Source: Bradyrhizobium sp. CSA112 (GTDB lineage: Bacteria; Pseudomonadota; Alphaproteobacteria; Rhizobiales; Xanthobacteraceae). Taken from it: a stretch of 64,000 nucleotides of DNA. The translations under genes and the position numbers were made by a program. Positions 43,321 to 52,258 of the stretch are shown in pieces (the stretch's first letter is position 1; every line of letters starts with the position of its first letter). The notes under the pieces are model-generated. The model saw only the letters and a list, made by a program, of their open reading frames with translations, made no database searches and was not told the origin of the DNA. The stretch lies in contig NZ_JAACFS010000034.1 of assembly GCF_029051645.1 (NCBI RefSeq), positions 1 through 64,000 of the forward strand, given 5' to 3'.

Positions 43321-44685
43321 ATGACCAAGAAGAATTCGGGCCATAAATCCGCAGCCGTCAGTCGCCGAACGCTGCTTCAGGCCGGCGCCGCCACCATCGG
43401 CGCGGCGGCGTTTCCGATGCCGGTCATCGCACAGACCAAACCCTTTGCCGGGGTCACGCTGCGCGGCGCGTCGTTCCAGCACCGCTTCTTCACCCTGCTG
43501 CAGAACTACATTCCGGAGTTCGAGGCGCAGACCGGAATGAAGGTCGATCTGCAGCTCTCGGCGTTTCCGGTCTACAACCAGCAGGCCAATCTCGAACTGT
43601 CGTCGGGCGGCTCGGCCTTCGACTTCGTCAACGTCACGTTCATTCTCGCCGCGCGCTGGGTCGCGGCGGGGCTGCTCGCCAATCTCGATGAGTTCACCGG
43701 GGATCCCAACCTGACGCCGGCGGAATGGAAGCCGAAGGACTTCGTCGAGGGCGCGCAGGTGCCGTACCGCGACGCCAAGGGCGCCACTTACGGCTATTCA
43801 TGGGAAGGCGGCGCCATGGTGATGGGCCTCTCCCGCATGGACCTGATGGAGAAAAAAGGCCTCAAGGTTCCCAAGACCTTTGCCGAACTGCAGCAGGTCT
43901 GCGCCGAGATCAACGGCGTCGAGAACGTCACCGGCATAGTCAGCTTCCAGCTCCATCACTGGTGCCTGCCGCCTTACATCCAGGGTTTTGGCGGCAACAT
44001 CTTCCGCAATCCGCCCACCGACATCATGCCGGCGCTGAATTCGCCGGAAGCGATCCAGGCGATCGAATTCTACGCGAACCTGTTGAAGAATTACGCGCCG
44101 AAGGGCGTGCTGACCTATACCGAGGATCAGGCGCGCCAGGCGCTGTTGACCGGCCGCTCCAACATCTTCATCCATTCCAGCGCGTGGATCACGCCGATCC
44201 TGATGTCCGGCGATAGCAAGGTGAAAGACACCTCGCGCGTCGTACGGATGCCGGCCGGCCCGGTGCGTGATTTCCCGGCCGCCAACAGCCAGGGGCTCGG
44301 CATTCCCAAGAACGCCAAGAACAAAAAGGCGGCGTGGGAATTCATCAAATGGGCGCTCAGTCCGGAAATCTCGATGCGGCTGGTCAAGGAGCACGGCCAT
44401 TCCTCGGTCTGCCGCAGATCCGTGATCGAGAGCGAAGAATATCGCCGGCTTAATACTGTCAATGGTCAGGACCTCGGCGCGCTCTATCTCGAAGTGCTGG
44501 GGCTGCCGGCCAAGGGCGAGAACTACATGGCCTATCGCACCGTGAAGGAATTCCCGATCGTCGGCGATGTCCTCAACAAGGCGTTCGAACAGGTGGCGAC
44601 CGGGCAACTTCCGGCGCAGGCGGCGATGAACGCCGCGCAGGAGCAGGCGATTGCCAATATGCGCCGGGCCGGGACTGCGCTTTGA
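43321..44685 (+). CDS. ABC transporter extracellular binding protein, family 1, with Tat-type signal
   Basis: This 454-residue binding protein of the maltose/glycerol-phosphate (family 1) type has an N-terminus with a twin-arginine motif, SRRTLLQAGA (residues 14-23), and a hydrophobic stretch ending PVIAQT, indicating Tat export. Mature landmarks are LQNYIPEFEAQTGMKVDLQ, the Trp-rich sugar-pocket pattern, and late KKAAWEFIKWALSPE. The ligand is probably a sugar, polyol or cyclic polyhydroxy acid. It overlaps the first permease gene. Confidence 0.9.
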   Translation: MTKKNSGHKSAAVSRRTLLQAGAATIGAAAFPMPVIAQTKPFAGVTLRGASFQHRFFTLLQNYIPEFEAQTGMKVDLQLSAFPVYNQQANLELSSGGSAFDFVNVTFILAARWVAAGLLANLDEFTGDPNLTPAEWKPKDFVEGAQVPYRDAKGATYGYSWEGGAMVMGLSRMDLMEKKGLKVPKTFAELQQVCAEINGVENVTGIVSFQLHHWCLPPYIQGFGGNIFRNPPTDIMPALNSPEAIQAIEFYANLLKNYAPKGVLTYTEDQARQALLTGRSNIFIHSSAWITPILMSGDSKVKDTSRVVRMPAGPVRDFPAANSQGLGIPKNAKNKKAAWEFIKWALSPEISMRLVKEHGHSSVCRRSVIESEEYRRLNTVNGQDLGALYLEVLGLPAKGENYMAYRTVKEFPIVGDVLNKAFEQVATGQLPAQAAMNAAQEQAIANMRRAGTAL

Positions 44686-45581
44686 GCGGAAAAGGACTGG
44701 TTGACGCCGAGCGCCGCCGTTTCAACGTTTTCGCGCTGGCGCCGAGCTTGATCGTGTTGTTTGCGATCGCGGGCCTGCCCGCGATCTATCTGGTCGTGAC
44801 CAGCCTGACGCCGTTTCAACTGGTCAATCCCGGCTCGTCGACCGATTTCAGTTCGCCCTTGCGCAACTATCGCCTGCTGCCGGACGATCCGCGCTTCGTC
44901 AATTCGCTGTGGGTGCAGGCAAAGCTGTCGTTCTGGGGCGTGCTGTTTCAGGTTCTGCTCGGCATGCTGCTGGCGCTCTTGCTGCACACGCAGTCGCGCG
45001 TCGCGGAATTCGCCCGCACCTTCTTCCTGATCCCGATGGTGCTGCCGCCGATCGTCGTGGCGATCATCTGGAAGCTGATTTATACGCCCGACATCAGCCC
45101 GCTCTACTACGCCGCTGGCCTGCTCAACATTGCGATGCCGTCGCTGACCTCCAGCGTCGATTTTGCGCTGACCGCGATCATCATCGCCGACACCTGGGAA
45201 TGGCTTCCCTTCACCTTCCTCATGGTGCTGGCCGCGCTGCAGACCATTCCGGACGAGTTTTCTGAAGCCGCGCTGGTCGACGGCGCCAACCGGTTTCAGA
45301 TCTTCTTCTACATCACGCTGCCTTTCATTACGCCGATCCTGGTGATCTCGGGCATGTTTCGCTTGATCGACAGCGTCAAGGCGTTCCCGCTGGTGTTCCT
45401 ATTGACCGGCGGCGGGCCGGGCAGCGTCACCGAGGTGACGAACTATTATGCTTATCTGCTGGCCTTCGATTTCAACGAGATCGGCTATTCCAGCGCAGTG
45501 ACGATCGTGATGCTGCTGCTGGTGGTAGCTGTCTCCTTCGGCGTGGTGTGGATGGGCCGCCGCCGGGAGGCCATGGCATGA
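44682..45581 (+). CDS. Sugar-type ABC transporter permease (MalF/UgpA type)
   Basis: This 299-residue protein has six membrane segments and an EAA loop, EFSEAALVDGANRFQIFFYI. The TTG start overlaps the binding-protein stop (ttga), and no alternative ATG lies near. It is the first of two permeases. Confidence 0.9.
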   Translation: MSGKGLVDAERRRFNVFALAPSLIVLFAIAGLPAIYLVVTSLTPFQLVNPGSSTDFSSPLRNYRLLPDDPRFVNSLWVQAKLSFWGVLFQVLLGMLLALLLHTQSRVAEFARTFFLIPMVLPPIVVAIIWKLIYTPDISPLYYAAGLLNIAMPSLTSSVDFALTAIIIADTWEWLPFTFLMVLAALQTIPDEFSEAALVDGANRFQIFFYITLPFITPILVISGMFRLIDSVKAFPLVFLLTGGGPGSVTEVTNYYAYLLAFDFNEIGYSSAVTIVMLLLVVAVSFGVVWMGRRREAMA

Positions 45582-46417
45582 GTGGCGGCATGAGCGGACC
45601 TATACGCCGGTCGGCCAGCGCTCGCCGGCTTGTGGCGATCGGCGTGACGCTGATCGTATTGCTGTCGCCGTTCCTGTGGCTGCTGCAGATGAGCTTCAAG
45701 TCTAACGACCTGATCCTGCAATTTCCGCCGCCGTTGATCTTCACGCCGACACTGCAAAATTACGCCTCGCTCTGGCAGGGCGCGTTCCCGGCCTCCTTCG
45801 TCAACAGCCTAATGAGCGCGTCGTTCTCCACCGCGCTGGCGCTCATTCTAGGCGTACCCGCGGCCTACGCGCTGTCGCGCTGGGCAGGGCGGGGCAAGCA
45901 CGCGCTGAGCTTTGCGATCCTGGTGACGCGGATGGCGCCTCCGATCGCGTTCACGATTCCATTCTTCCTGTTCTATCGCTGGATCGGACTGCTCGACACC
46001 GTCACCGGGCTGGTGCTGGTCTATACCAGCTTCAACCTGCCGCTGGTAATCTGGATGATGCAGCCGTTTTTTGAAACCGTGCCGTCGTCGCTGGAAGAGG
46101 CGGCGCTGGTCGACGGCGCGTCGACACGGATCGTCTTTCTCCAGATCGTGCTGCCGATGGTCGCGCCCGGCATCGCCGCCACCGCGATCCTCTGTTTTCT
46201 CTACGCCTGGAACGACTTCTTCTTCGCACTGATCCTGACGCGCACCAACGCGCGCACCGCGCCCGTGGCTGTGGTCAACTTCATGAACTACGAGGGCTGG
46301 GAGTGGGGCAAGATCGCTGCCGGCGGATCGCTGGTGATGGCGCCGGTTCTGATTTTTTCTCTCGCGGTACGCCGCTATCTGGTGAGCGGGCTGACGGCGG
46401 GTGCCGTGAAGGGGTGA
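45578..46417 (+). CDS. Sugar-type ABC transporter permease (MalG/UgpE type)
   Basis: This 279-residue protein has six membrane segments and an EAA loop, SLEEAALVDGASTRIVFLQI. The ATG overlaps the first permease stop (ATGA). No ATP-binding subunit gene follows; the next gene is a shikimate-dehydrogenase-like enzyme. The transporter must borrow an ATPase encoded elsewhere. Confidence 0.9.
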   Translation: MSGGMSGPIRRSASARRLVAIGVTLIVLLSPFLWLLQMSFKSNDLILQFPPPLIFTPTLQNYASLWQGAFPASFVNSLMSASFSTALALILGVPAAYALSRWAGRGKHALSFAILVTRMAPPIAFTIPFFLFYRWIGLLDTVTGLVLVYTSFNLPLVIWMMQPFFETVPSSLEEAALVDGASTRIVFLQIVLPMVAPGIAATAILCFLYAWNDFFFALILTRTNARTAPVAVVNFMNYEGWEWGKIAAGGSLVMAPVLIFSLAVRRYLVSGLTAGAVKG

Positions 46418-46422
46418 GGGTG

Positions 46423-47214
46423 ATGCGGCTTCCGACCGGTGCTTCACGATTTGTATTCATCTTTGCCCATCCGGCCGGCCATGTCGGCGCGCCCCGCCAT
46501 TACACGCCTTACTTCCAGGGCAATGGGCTGGACTGGCACATGGTGCCGCTCGACATCGCGCCGGAGCATCTGTCCGAAACGATCCGCACGCTTGCGAAAT
46601 CGCCGAGCGTTGCCGGCTTCAATCTCACCATGCCGCACAAGCCGGCGGCGTTTGAATTGTGCGACGTGGTCGGCCCTGCCGCTGAATTCGAAGGCGTCGT
46701 CAACACAATCCGGATCGAGGCCGGCGGTCGGCTGGTCGGCGAGTCCTTCGACGGCGGCGGTTTTCTGAATGCAGCACGCGAGGAAAGGGTTTTCGATCCG
46801 GACCGTCGCTGCGTCGTGATCGGGGCGGGCGGAGCGGGACGGGCGATCTGTCACGCGCTCGCTGCCGCCGGACTAAAGCGGCTGCGGATCCTGAATGAAG
46901 CGCCCGGCCTGGTAGAAATCCTGGCCGCAAAACTCCGCAGTCGTTTCGCCGATCTCGAAATCAGCCTGGACGAAAAATTCGACGACGCCGGCCTCCTGGT
47001 CAACGCCACCTCGCTCGGGCTTCGCGAGGCGGACGCCCTGCCGATGAATCCCGCGCGGTTGCCGGATGGTTGCGCCGTGTTCGACATCATCGCCGCACGC
47101 CGGACCGAGTTCATGCAAGCCTGCGCCGCGCGCGGCCTGAAGGTGGTCGATGGCGTCGCGATGATCAAACACCAGTTGCCCTTGCAGACTGCATTCTGGC
47201 GCGGCGAGGTGTGA
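46423..47214 (+). CDS. Shikimate/quinate dehydrogenase-like protein
   Basis: This protein of about 263 residues has the N-terminal substrate domain with NLTMPHKPAAFELCD, which carries the catalytic lysine (NxTxPxK pattern). The NADP fold is VVIGAGGAGRAICHALAAAG, and late GVAMIKHQLPLQTAFW binds substrate. Clustering with an ABC importer and not with aromatic-biosynthesis genes points to a catabolic enzyme acting on quinate, shikimate or a similar hydroaromatic acid. ATG 46423 is chosen; GTG codons 3-9 bases upstream are possible. Confidence 0.85.
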   Translation: MRLPTGASRFVFIFAHPAGHVGAPRHYTPYFQGNGLDWHMVPLDIAPEHLSETIRTLAKSPSVAGFNLTMPHKPAAFELCDVVGPAAEFEGVVNTIRIEAGGRLVGESFDGGGFLNAAREERVFDPDRRCVVIGAGGAGRAICHALAAAGLKRLRILNEAPGLVEILAAKLRSRFADLEISLDEKFDDAGLLVNATSLGLREADALPMNPARLPDGCAVFDIIAARRTEFMQACAARGLKVVDGVAMIKHQLPLQTAFWRGEV

Positions 47215-47319
47215 ACAAAGCCGAGTGGGAACCGAGTTCCTAACCAATCCGGAATGCATTCCCGCGAGAGCTCACAAGTTAGGCGTAGGGGGACCAACCC
47301 CCGTTGAAACCGCCCGACG

Positions 47320-47335
47320 AGGCCGGAATCGGCCT
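47320..47335 (+). terminator. Possible terminator before the purine block
   Basis: A 6-base stem, aggccg/cggcct, with a 4-base loop lies in the 194-base gap after the shikimate-dehydrogenase-like gene. It is followed by a weakly T-rich tract. Confidence 0.35.
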
Positions 47336-47408
47336 TGCTTCCGCTTGTTCCGACTGCAATGGATACGGCTGAACCACCGTCCTTACCTACATCCAGAAGA
47401 AGAGATCG

Positions 47409-47822
47409 ATGAGCCAACTGATTGTCCGTGCCGGCGAATTCACCTTCCAGGCCCGTTTCGAGGAGCAACTGGCGCCCAAGACGGTAGCAGCGTTTCGCAA
47501 GGCGATGCCGTTCGAGAGCCAGGCGATCCACGTCCGCTGGAGCGGCGAGGGTGTCTGGATGCCGCTCGGCGATCTCGATTTCGGCGTCTCCTACGAGAAC
47601 CACACCAGCTATCCCGCGCCCGGCCAGATCATTCTCTATCCCGGCGGCATCAGCGAAACCGAAATCCTGCTCGCCTATGGCGGCGTGCATTTTGCGAGCA
47701 AGATGGGCCAGCTCGCCGGCAATCATTTCATCACCCTGACCTCGGGGCTGGAGAACCTGACTGCGTTCGGCAAGGCCGTGCTGTGGAAGGGCGCGCAGAA
47801 GATTCGCTTCGAGGAAGTGTGA
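47409..47822 (+). CDS. DUF3830 protein (cyclophilin-like fold)
   Basis: This 137-residue protein has the DUF3830 pattern FQARFEEQLAPKTVAAF, AIHVRWSGEGVWMPLGDLDF, YPGGISETEILLAYG and NHFITLTSG. The fold is cyclophilin-like, but proline isomerase residues are not evident. It is two bases upstream of puuE and so probably shares its operon, which suggests a role in purine or ureide breakdown. The biochemical role is unknown. Confidence 0.85.
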   Translation: MSQLIVRAGEFTFQARFEEQLAPKTVAAFRKAMPFESQAIHVRWSGEGVWMPLGDLDFGVSYENHTSYPAPGQIILYPGGISETEILLAYGGVHFASKMGQLAGNHFITLTSGLENLTAFGKAVLWKGAQKIRFEEV

Positions 47823-47824
47823 GC

Positions 47825-48763
47825 ATGCCGGCGCCGGTCTACCCGCGCGACTTTCGTGGCTACGGGCGCAACCCGCCCGATCCCAAGTGGCCCGGCGACG
47901 CACGTGTTGCCGTCCAGTTCGTGGTGAATTTCGAGGAAGGCGGCGAGAACAATATTCTCGACGGCGACCTTGCATCGGAAGCTTTTTTGTCCGACGTGCT
48001 GGGCGCGCAGCCCTGGCCCGGTCAGCGCCATGCCAATATCGAATCGATGTTCGAATATGGCTCGCGCGCCGGCTTCTGGCGGCTGTGGCGGACGTTCACT
48101 GAACGCAATCTGCCGGTCACCGTGTTTGGCGTCGCGAAGGCGTTGAAGCGAAATCCCGATGTGGTCGCCGCCATGAAGGAGGCCGGCTGGGACATCGCCA
48201 GCCACAGCCTCCGATGGATTGAGCACAAGGATATGTCCGAGAACGAGGAGCGGACCGAGATCGCAGCGGCGATCCGCGTCCACACCGAGGCGACGGGGCA
48301 GCGTCCGCTCGGCTGGTACACCGGGCGCTCTTCGATCAATACGTTGCGGCTGCTGATGGAAGCCGGCGGATTGCTTTATCTCTGCGACTCCTATGCCGAC
48401 GACCTGCCATACTGGATCAGGGCGCGCGGGTCGCCGCCGCATCTGGTCATCCCCTATACGCTCGACGCCAACGACATGCGCTTTGTCAACGCGCAGGGCT
48501 TTGGCGGCGGGGATGAATTCTTCACCTACCTCAAGGACAGTTTTGACGTCCTTTACAAGGAAGGCGAGACTGCGCCGAAGATGATGTCGGTCGGGCTGCA
48601 TTGCCGGGTCGTAGGCCGTCCCGGCCGGGCGGCGGCGCTGATCCGCTTCCTCGACTATATCGGCAAGCACGATGGCGTCTGGGTGCCGACACGGCTGCAG
48701 ATCGCGCAGCACTGGCACGCCAATCTCTCCCATCTCGCCGACGACGCTTTCGATATCGGGTGA
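47825..48763 (+). CDS. puuE: Allantoinase, PuuE type
   Basis: This 312-residue polysaccharide-deacetylase-fold enzyme, metal-independent in the PuuE group, opens allantoin to allantoate. Landmarks are YPRDFRGYGRNPPDPKWPG, VQFVVNFEEGGENNILDGD, WDIASHSLRWIEH and GWYTGRSSINTLRLL. Start ATG 47825 follows gaggaag. The UraD-UraH fusion lies 12 bases downstream. Confidence 0.95.
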   Translation: MPAPVYPRDFRGYGRNPPDPKWPGDARVAVQFVVNFEEGGENNILDGDLASEAFLSDVLGAQPWPGQRHANIESMFEYGSRAGFWRLWRTFTERNLPVTVFGVAKALKRNPDVVAAMKEAGWDIASHSLRWIEHKDMSENEERTEIAAAIRVHTEATGQRPLGWYTGRSSINTLRLLMEAGGLLYLCDSYADDLPYWIRARGSPPHLVIPYTLDANDMRFVNAQGFGGGDEFFTYLKDSFDVLYKEGETAPKMMSVGLHCRVVGRPGRAAALIRFLDYIGKHDGVWVPTRLQIAQHWHANLSHLADDAFDIG

Positions 48764-48775
48764 GGCGCGGAAGCG

Positions 48776-49657
48776 ATGTTGAAGCTTTCCGACTTAAACG
48801 TTTGCAGCAAGGATGATTTCGTCGCCGCGCTGGCAAATGTCTTTGAGTATTCACCCTGGGTTGCCGGGCAAGCGGCCGCATTGCGGCCGTTTGCGGGGGC
48901 CGGGCAGCTATTGGCGGCGATGACGGCGGCGGTCGAGCGCGCTCCCGAGGAATTGCGGCTGGCGCTGATCAGGGCGCATCCCGATCTCGCCAGCAAGACC
49001 CAGCGCGCTGCGGGTCTCACCGCGGAATCCGGCGCCGAGCAGAGCAGCGCCGGCCTCGATCGGCTGTCGGACGCCGGATACGAAGCGTTCGAGCGCGCCA
49101 ACAGCGCCTACCGTTCCAAGTTCGGCTTTCCCTATATTGTCTGCGTTCGCCGCCACACCCGCGATTCCGTTCTGCGCGATTTCGAGCGCCGTTTGCCGAA
49201 CGATGACAAGACCGAGGCGCAGGCGTCGATTGTAGAGATCTGCCGGATTGCTGCGTTGCGGCTCGATCAGCTCGTCGCCTCCGACGACAGGCTGCCCGTG
49301 CATGGCCGTCTGTCGACCCATGTGCTCGACACCCATAGCGGCCGACCCGCCGCGGGAATATCGGTTGAACTAACCGAACTGTCCGATCTCGGCGAGCCCC
49401 GCGTGGTGGCGCGCGCGACGACGAACCAGGACGGCCGCACCGATCAACCGCTGATCGGCGGCCGGCCGGTGCCGATCGGCCGCTACGAGCTGACGTTTGG
49501 CATCAGTGACTACTTTGCCGGTCGCAACGTGGCGATGTCCGATCCGCCGTTTCTCGATCGAATTCCCGTGCGCTTTTCGGTAAGCGATCCCGAAGGCCAT
49601 CTCCACGTGCCGCTATTGGTCACGCCCTGGGGCTATACGACCTACCGCGGGAGCTAA
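48776..49657 (+). CDS. uraD-uraH: Fused OHCU decarboxylase / 5-hydroxyisourate hydrolase
   Basis: This 293-residue protein joins two urate-pathway enzymes. Residues 1-165 are the helical OHCU decarboxylase, with the catalytic histidine in RAHPDLAS (about 68) and SAYRSKFGFPYIVCVRRH. Residues from about 173 to the end are the transthyretin-like HIU hydrolase, with LSTHVLDTHSGRPA and the family-ending YRGS. Together they turn 5-hydroxyisourate into (S)-allantoin, the substrate of the adjacent PuuE. The domain order is UraD then UraH. Confidence 0.95.
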   Translation: MLKLSDLNVCSKDDFVAALANVFEYSPWVAGQAAALRPFAGAGQLLAAMTAAVERAPEELRLALIRAHPDLASKTQRAAGLTAESGAEQSSAGLDRLSDAGYEAFERANSAYRSKFGFPYIVCVRRHTRDSVLRDFERRLPNDDKTEAQASIVEICRIAALRLDQLVASDDRLPVHGRLSTHVLDTHSGRPAAGISVELTELSDLGEPRVVARATTNQDGRTDQPLIGGRPVPIGRYELTFGISDYFAGRNVAMSDPPFLDRIPVRFSVSDPEGHLHVPLLVTPWGYTTYRGS

Positions 49658-49658
49658 A

Positions 49659-49776
49659 AACCGTAGGGTCGCGCGAACGCGCGCCCGATGACAGGCTCCG
49701 CGTGCCCACCATCTCCAGGCGATGCTTCTGATCGATGGGGGCACGGCACAAGTGCGTCTTTGCCCACCCTACGGTT
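49659..49776. repeat. Intergenic element with 11-base terminal inverted repeats
   Basis: The arms aaccgtagggt (49659-49669) and accctacggtt (49766-49776) flank about 96 bases that include cgtgcccacc and gggggcacg internal pairing. It fills the gap between two convergent genes. It may be a dispersed element and may also serve as a bidirectional terminator. Confidence 0.7.
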
Positions 49777-49782
49777 CCCAAC

Positions 49783-51177
49783 TTAATGCGTCGCCGATGC
49801 CGCGGCCGTCGCTGCGCCGGCTTCGGCGGCGGCCTTGCTGCCGACACCGTTGAAGAAGGCGTTCAGCGCGACCGCAACGAGCGCGCTGAGCAGGATACCG
49901 GACTCGAGCAACGGGTGCAGGTCATGCGGCAGGTTCTTGAAGAAGTTCGGCGATACCAGCGGAATCATGCCGAAGCCGACGGATATCGCGACGATGAACA
50001 GATTGTAGCGGTTGTTCTTGAAGTCCACTGCGGTAAGGATACGCGCGCCGGTGGCGGCTACCATGCCGAACATCACGAGGCCGGCGCCGCCGAGCACCAC
50101 CAGCGGCACGGCCTCGACCAGCGCCGCCATTTTAGGCAACAGCCCAAGCAGCAGCAGGATGCCGCCGCCGGCGACCGTGACCCAGCGCGATCGCACGCCG
50201 GTGACACCGACGAGGCCGACATTCTGCGAGAACGACGTGTAAGGAAAAGTATTGAACAACCCGCCCAGAAACGTGCCGACGCCGTCGGCCCGCAAGCCGC
50301 GGGTCAGCGCGTCGCGGCTGACGGCCTTGCCGGTGATCTCGCCCAGCGCGAGGAACATGCCAAGCGATTCGATCATCACCACGATCATCACGATGCACAT
50401 GGTGAGGATAGGGATCAGTTGAAATTTCGGCAGCCCGAAATGCAACGGCAGCACGATCGCAGCCCACGGCGCTGCGGCGACTTTCTCGAAATGCATGACA
50501 CCGAGCGCAGCCGCCAGGATGGCGCCCGCGACAATGCCGAGCAGCACGGCGACATTGGCGACGAAGCCTGAGCCCCATTTGATCAGGCCAAGGATCACCA
50601 GCAGCACGAACAGCGCAAGCCCAAGGCCCTGCAGCTGACCGTAGCCCGGATTCGGGAAAGCGTGCGGCACGCCATCGATCATTTTGGTCAGGGTGGGGAG
50701 GCCGCCACCGGCCCAGTTGATGCCGACCCGCATCAGGGAAATGCCGATCACCAGGATGATGGTTCCGGTGACGACCGGTGGAAACAGCGGCAGCAGCCGG
50801 CTGATGAAGGGCGCGGCAACAATGGCAAAGAGCCCGGCCGCTATCACCGAGCCGTAGATCCCGAGCAGGCCGATGTCCGGTGCGGCAGCCATCGACAGCA
50901 TCGGGCCGACGGAGGCAAAGGTGACCCCCATCATCACCGGCAGCCTGATACCGACCCCGGGAAAACCGATACACTGCACCAGTGTGGCGATCCCGCACGC
51001 GAACAAATCCGCGCTGATCAGGAAGGCGACGTCCTCGGGCGGCAGCTTCAGGGCCCGGCCGATGATCAGGGGCACGGCAACCGCGCCGGCATACATCACC
51101 AGCACATGCTGCAGGCCGAGCGCCAGCAACCGCGGCGTCGGCAAGATCTGGTCGACCGGATGGATTTCGCTGCTCAT
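49783..51177 (-). CDS. NCS2-family urate/xanthine permease
   Basis: This 464-residue nucleobase-cation symporter-2 protein has about 14 membrane segments. Landmarks are LGLQHVLVMYAGAVAVPLII, IGFPGVGIRLPVMMGVTFAS, ESLGMFLALGEITGK and the substrate-motif region NTFPYTSFSQNVGLVGVTGV. The gene is divergent from urate oxidase, so urate is the likely substrate (UacT/PucJK-like). MSSEIHPVDQ at 51177 matches the family start. Confidence 0.9.
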   Translation of the reverse strand: MSSEIHPVDQILPTPRLLALGLQHVLVMYAGAVAVPLIIGRALKLPPEDVAFLISADLFACGIATLVQCIGFPGVGIRLPVMMGVTFASVGPMLSMAAAPDIGLLGIYGSVIAAGLFAIVAAPFISRLLPLFPPVVTGTIILVIGISLMRVGINWAGGGLPTLTKMIDGVPHAFPNPGYGQLQGLGLALFVLLVILGLIKWGSGFVANVAVLLGIVAGAILAAALGVMHFEKVAAAPWAAIVLPLHFGLPKFQLIPILTMCIVMIVVMIESLGMFLALGEITGKAVSRDALTRGLRADGVGTFLGGLFNTFPYTSFSQNVGLVGVTGVRSRWVTVAGGGILLLLGLLPKMAALVEAVPLVVLGGAGLVMFGMVAATGARILTAVDFKNNRYNLFIVAISVGFGMIPLVSPNFFKNLPHDLHPLLESGILLSALVAVALNAFFNGVGSKAAAEAGAATAAASATH

Positions 51178-51208
51178 GTTCGGATTCCCCCTGCTGCAGG
51201 CCCCCAAG

Positions 51209-51240
51209 CCTGTTTGAGCCGATACCTGTTTGAACCGATA
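51209..51240. promoter_or_regulatory. Tandem 16-base direct repeat upstream of urate permease
   Basis: Two adjacent copies, cctgtttgagccgata and cctgtttgaaccgata, differ at one base. They lie 32-63 bases before the permease start in the divergent region with urate oxidase. They could be paired binding sites for an activator. Confidence 0.5.
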
Positions 51241-51363
51241 CAAGGCTCGTGCCAGATGCTCATCCCCGCAAGCCTTGCCCTGTGGCACGAAGGTTGCTCA
51301 ATATTGAACCATAGCGGGCGGTCGTGACCCGCGCAAATTGCAGGTTGAACGGGAGGCCTTCGG

Positions 51364-52206
51364 ATGCCGCTGATCAGGAACAGATATGGCAAGGGTCGCG
51401 TCCGGGTCATGCGGATTCACCGGGACGGCGACCAACACGAAGTCAGCCAACTCAGCGTCAAGGCGATGATCGAGGGCGACTTTGCCCGCGCCTATACCCA
51501 TGCCGACAATTCCACCTCGGTGGCGACGGATACGATCAAGAACATCGTCAATATCGTCGCCCGCGAAAACACCGCACTGTGCGCCGAGGAATTCTGCCAG
51601 GTGCTGGCGAATAGATATCTCGACACCTATCCGCAAATCGCCTCGGTTGCGATATCAGCGCATGAGACCAAATGGCGCCGCCTGAGTTTTGGCGGCAAGC
51701 CGCATCCCCACAGCTTCGTGCTCGACAGCAACGGCGAGCCGTTCGTGGAAGTCGCCGCTACCCGCGGTGGACCGCCGGGATTGACGTCGGGCATCGACGG
51801 TTTTGCTTTCATGAAGTCGACGCAGTCCGGGTGGGAGAATTATCCGAGGGATCGCTACACGACGCTGCCGCCGACCGCCGACCGGATGTGCGCAACCAGC
51901 ATGGTGGCGTCCTGGAAATGGTCGGCGAAGCCGTCGAGCTATCCCGCTGCCAATGCGAGGATTCTCGACACCCTGCTCGAAGTGTTCAGCACCACCTACA
52001 GCAAGAGCGTGCAGGACAGCCTGTACCGGATGGGCGAGGCGGCCCTGGCGGCGGTGCCGGAGGTTTCGGAAATCAGCATGGCCTGCCCAAACATGCACTT
52101 CATTCCGATTAATCTTTCGGCGTTCGGGCTGGATAACAATAATGACGTTTTCCTGCCGACCGACGAGCCCCACGGCCAGATTGAGTGCACGGTGGGAAGG
52201 GGCTAA
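51364..52206 (+). CDS. pucL: Urate oxidase (factor-independent urate hydroxylase)
   Basis: This 280-residue cofactor-free enzyme converts urate and oxygen to 5-hydroxyisourate. The catalytic lysine is K10 in NRYGKGRVRV, and the threonine/asparagine site is in YTHADNSTSVATDTIKN. FMKSTQSGWENYPRDRYTTL and the C-terminal MHFIPINLSAFGLDN are standard. The start has gggagg. The product feeds the UraD-UraH fusion. Confidence 0.96.
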   Translation: MPLIRNRYGKGRVRVMRIHRDGDQHEVSQLSVKAMIEGDFARAYTHADNSTSVATDTIKNIVNIVARENTALCAEEFCQVLANRYLDTYPQIASVAISAHETKWRRLSFGGKPHPHSFVLDSNGEPFVEVAATRGGPPGLTSGIDGFAFMKSTQSGWENYPRDRYTTLPPTADRMCATSMVASWKWSAKPSSYPAANARILDTLLEVFSTTYSKSVQDSLYRMGEAALAAVPEVSEISMACPNMHFIPINLSAFGLDNNNDVFLPTDEPHGQIECTVGRG

Positions 52207-52258
52207 AAGGCACCCCCACACGTCGAAGCGCCGATCGAAGTGCGCTTTCTGGAACGGC

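Noticed and set aside
47825..48763. Polysaccharide (chitin or peptidoglycan) deacetylase
   Set aside because: The fold is shared, but the YPRDFRGYG start and neighbouring urate-pathway genes match the PuuE allantoinase group.
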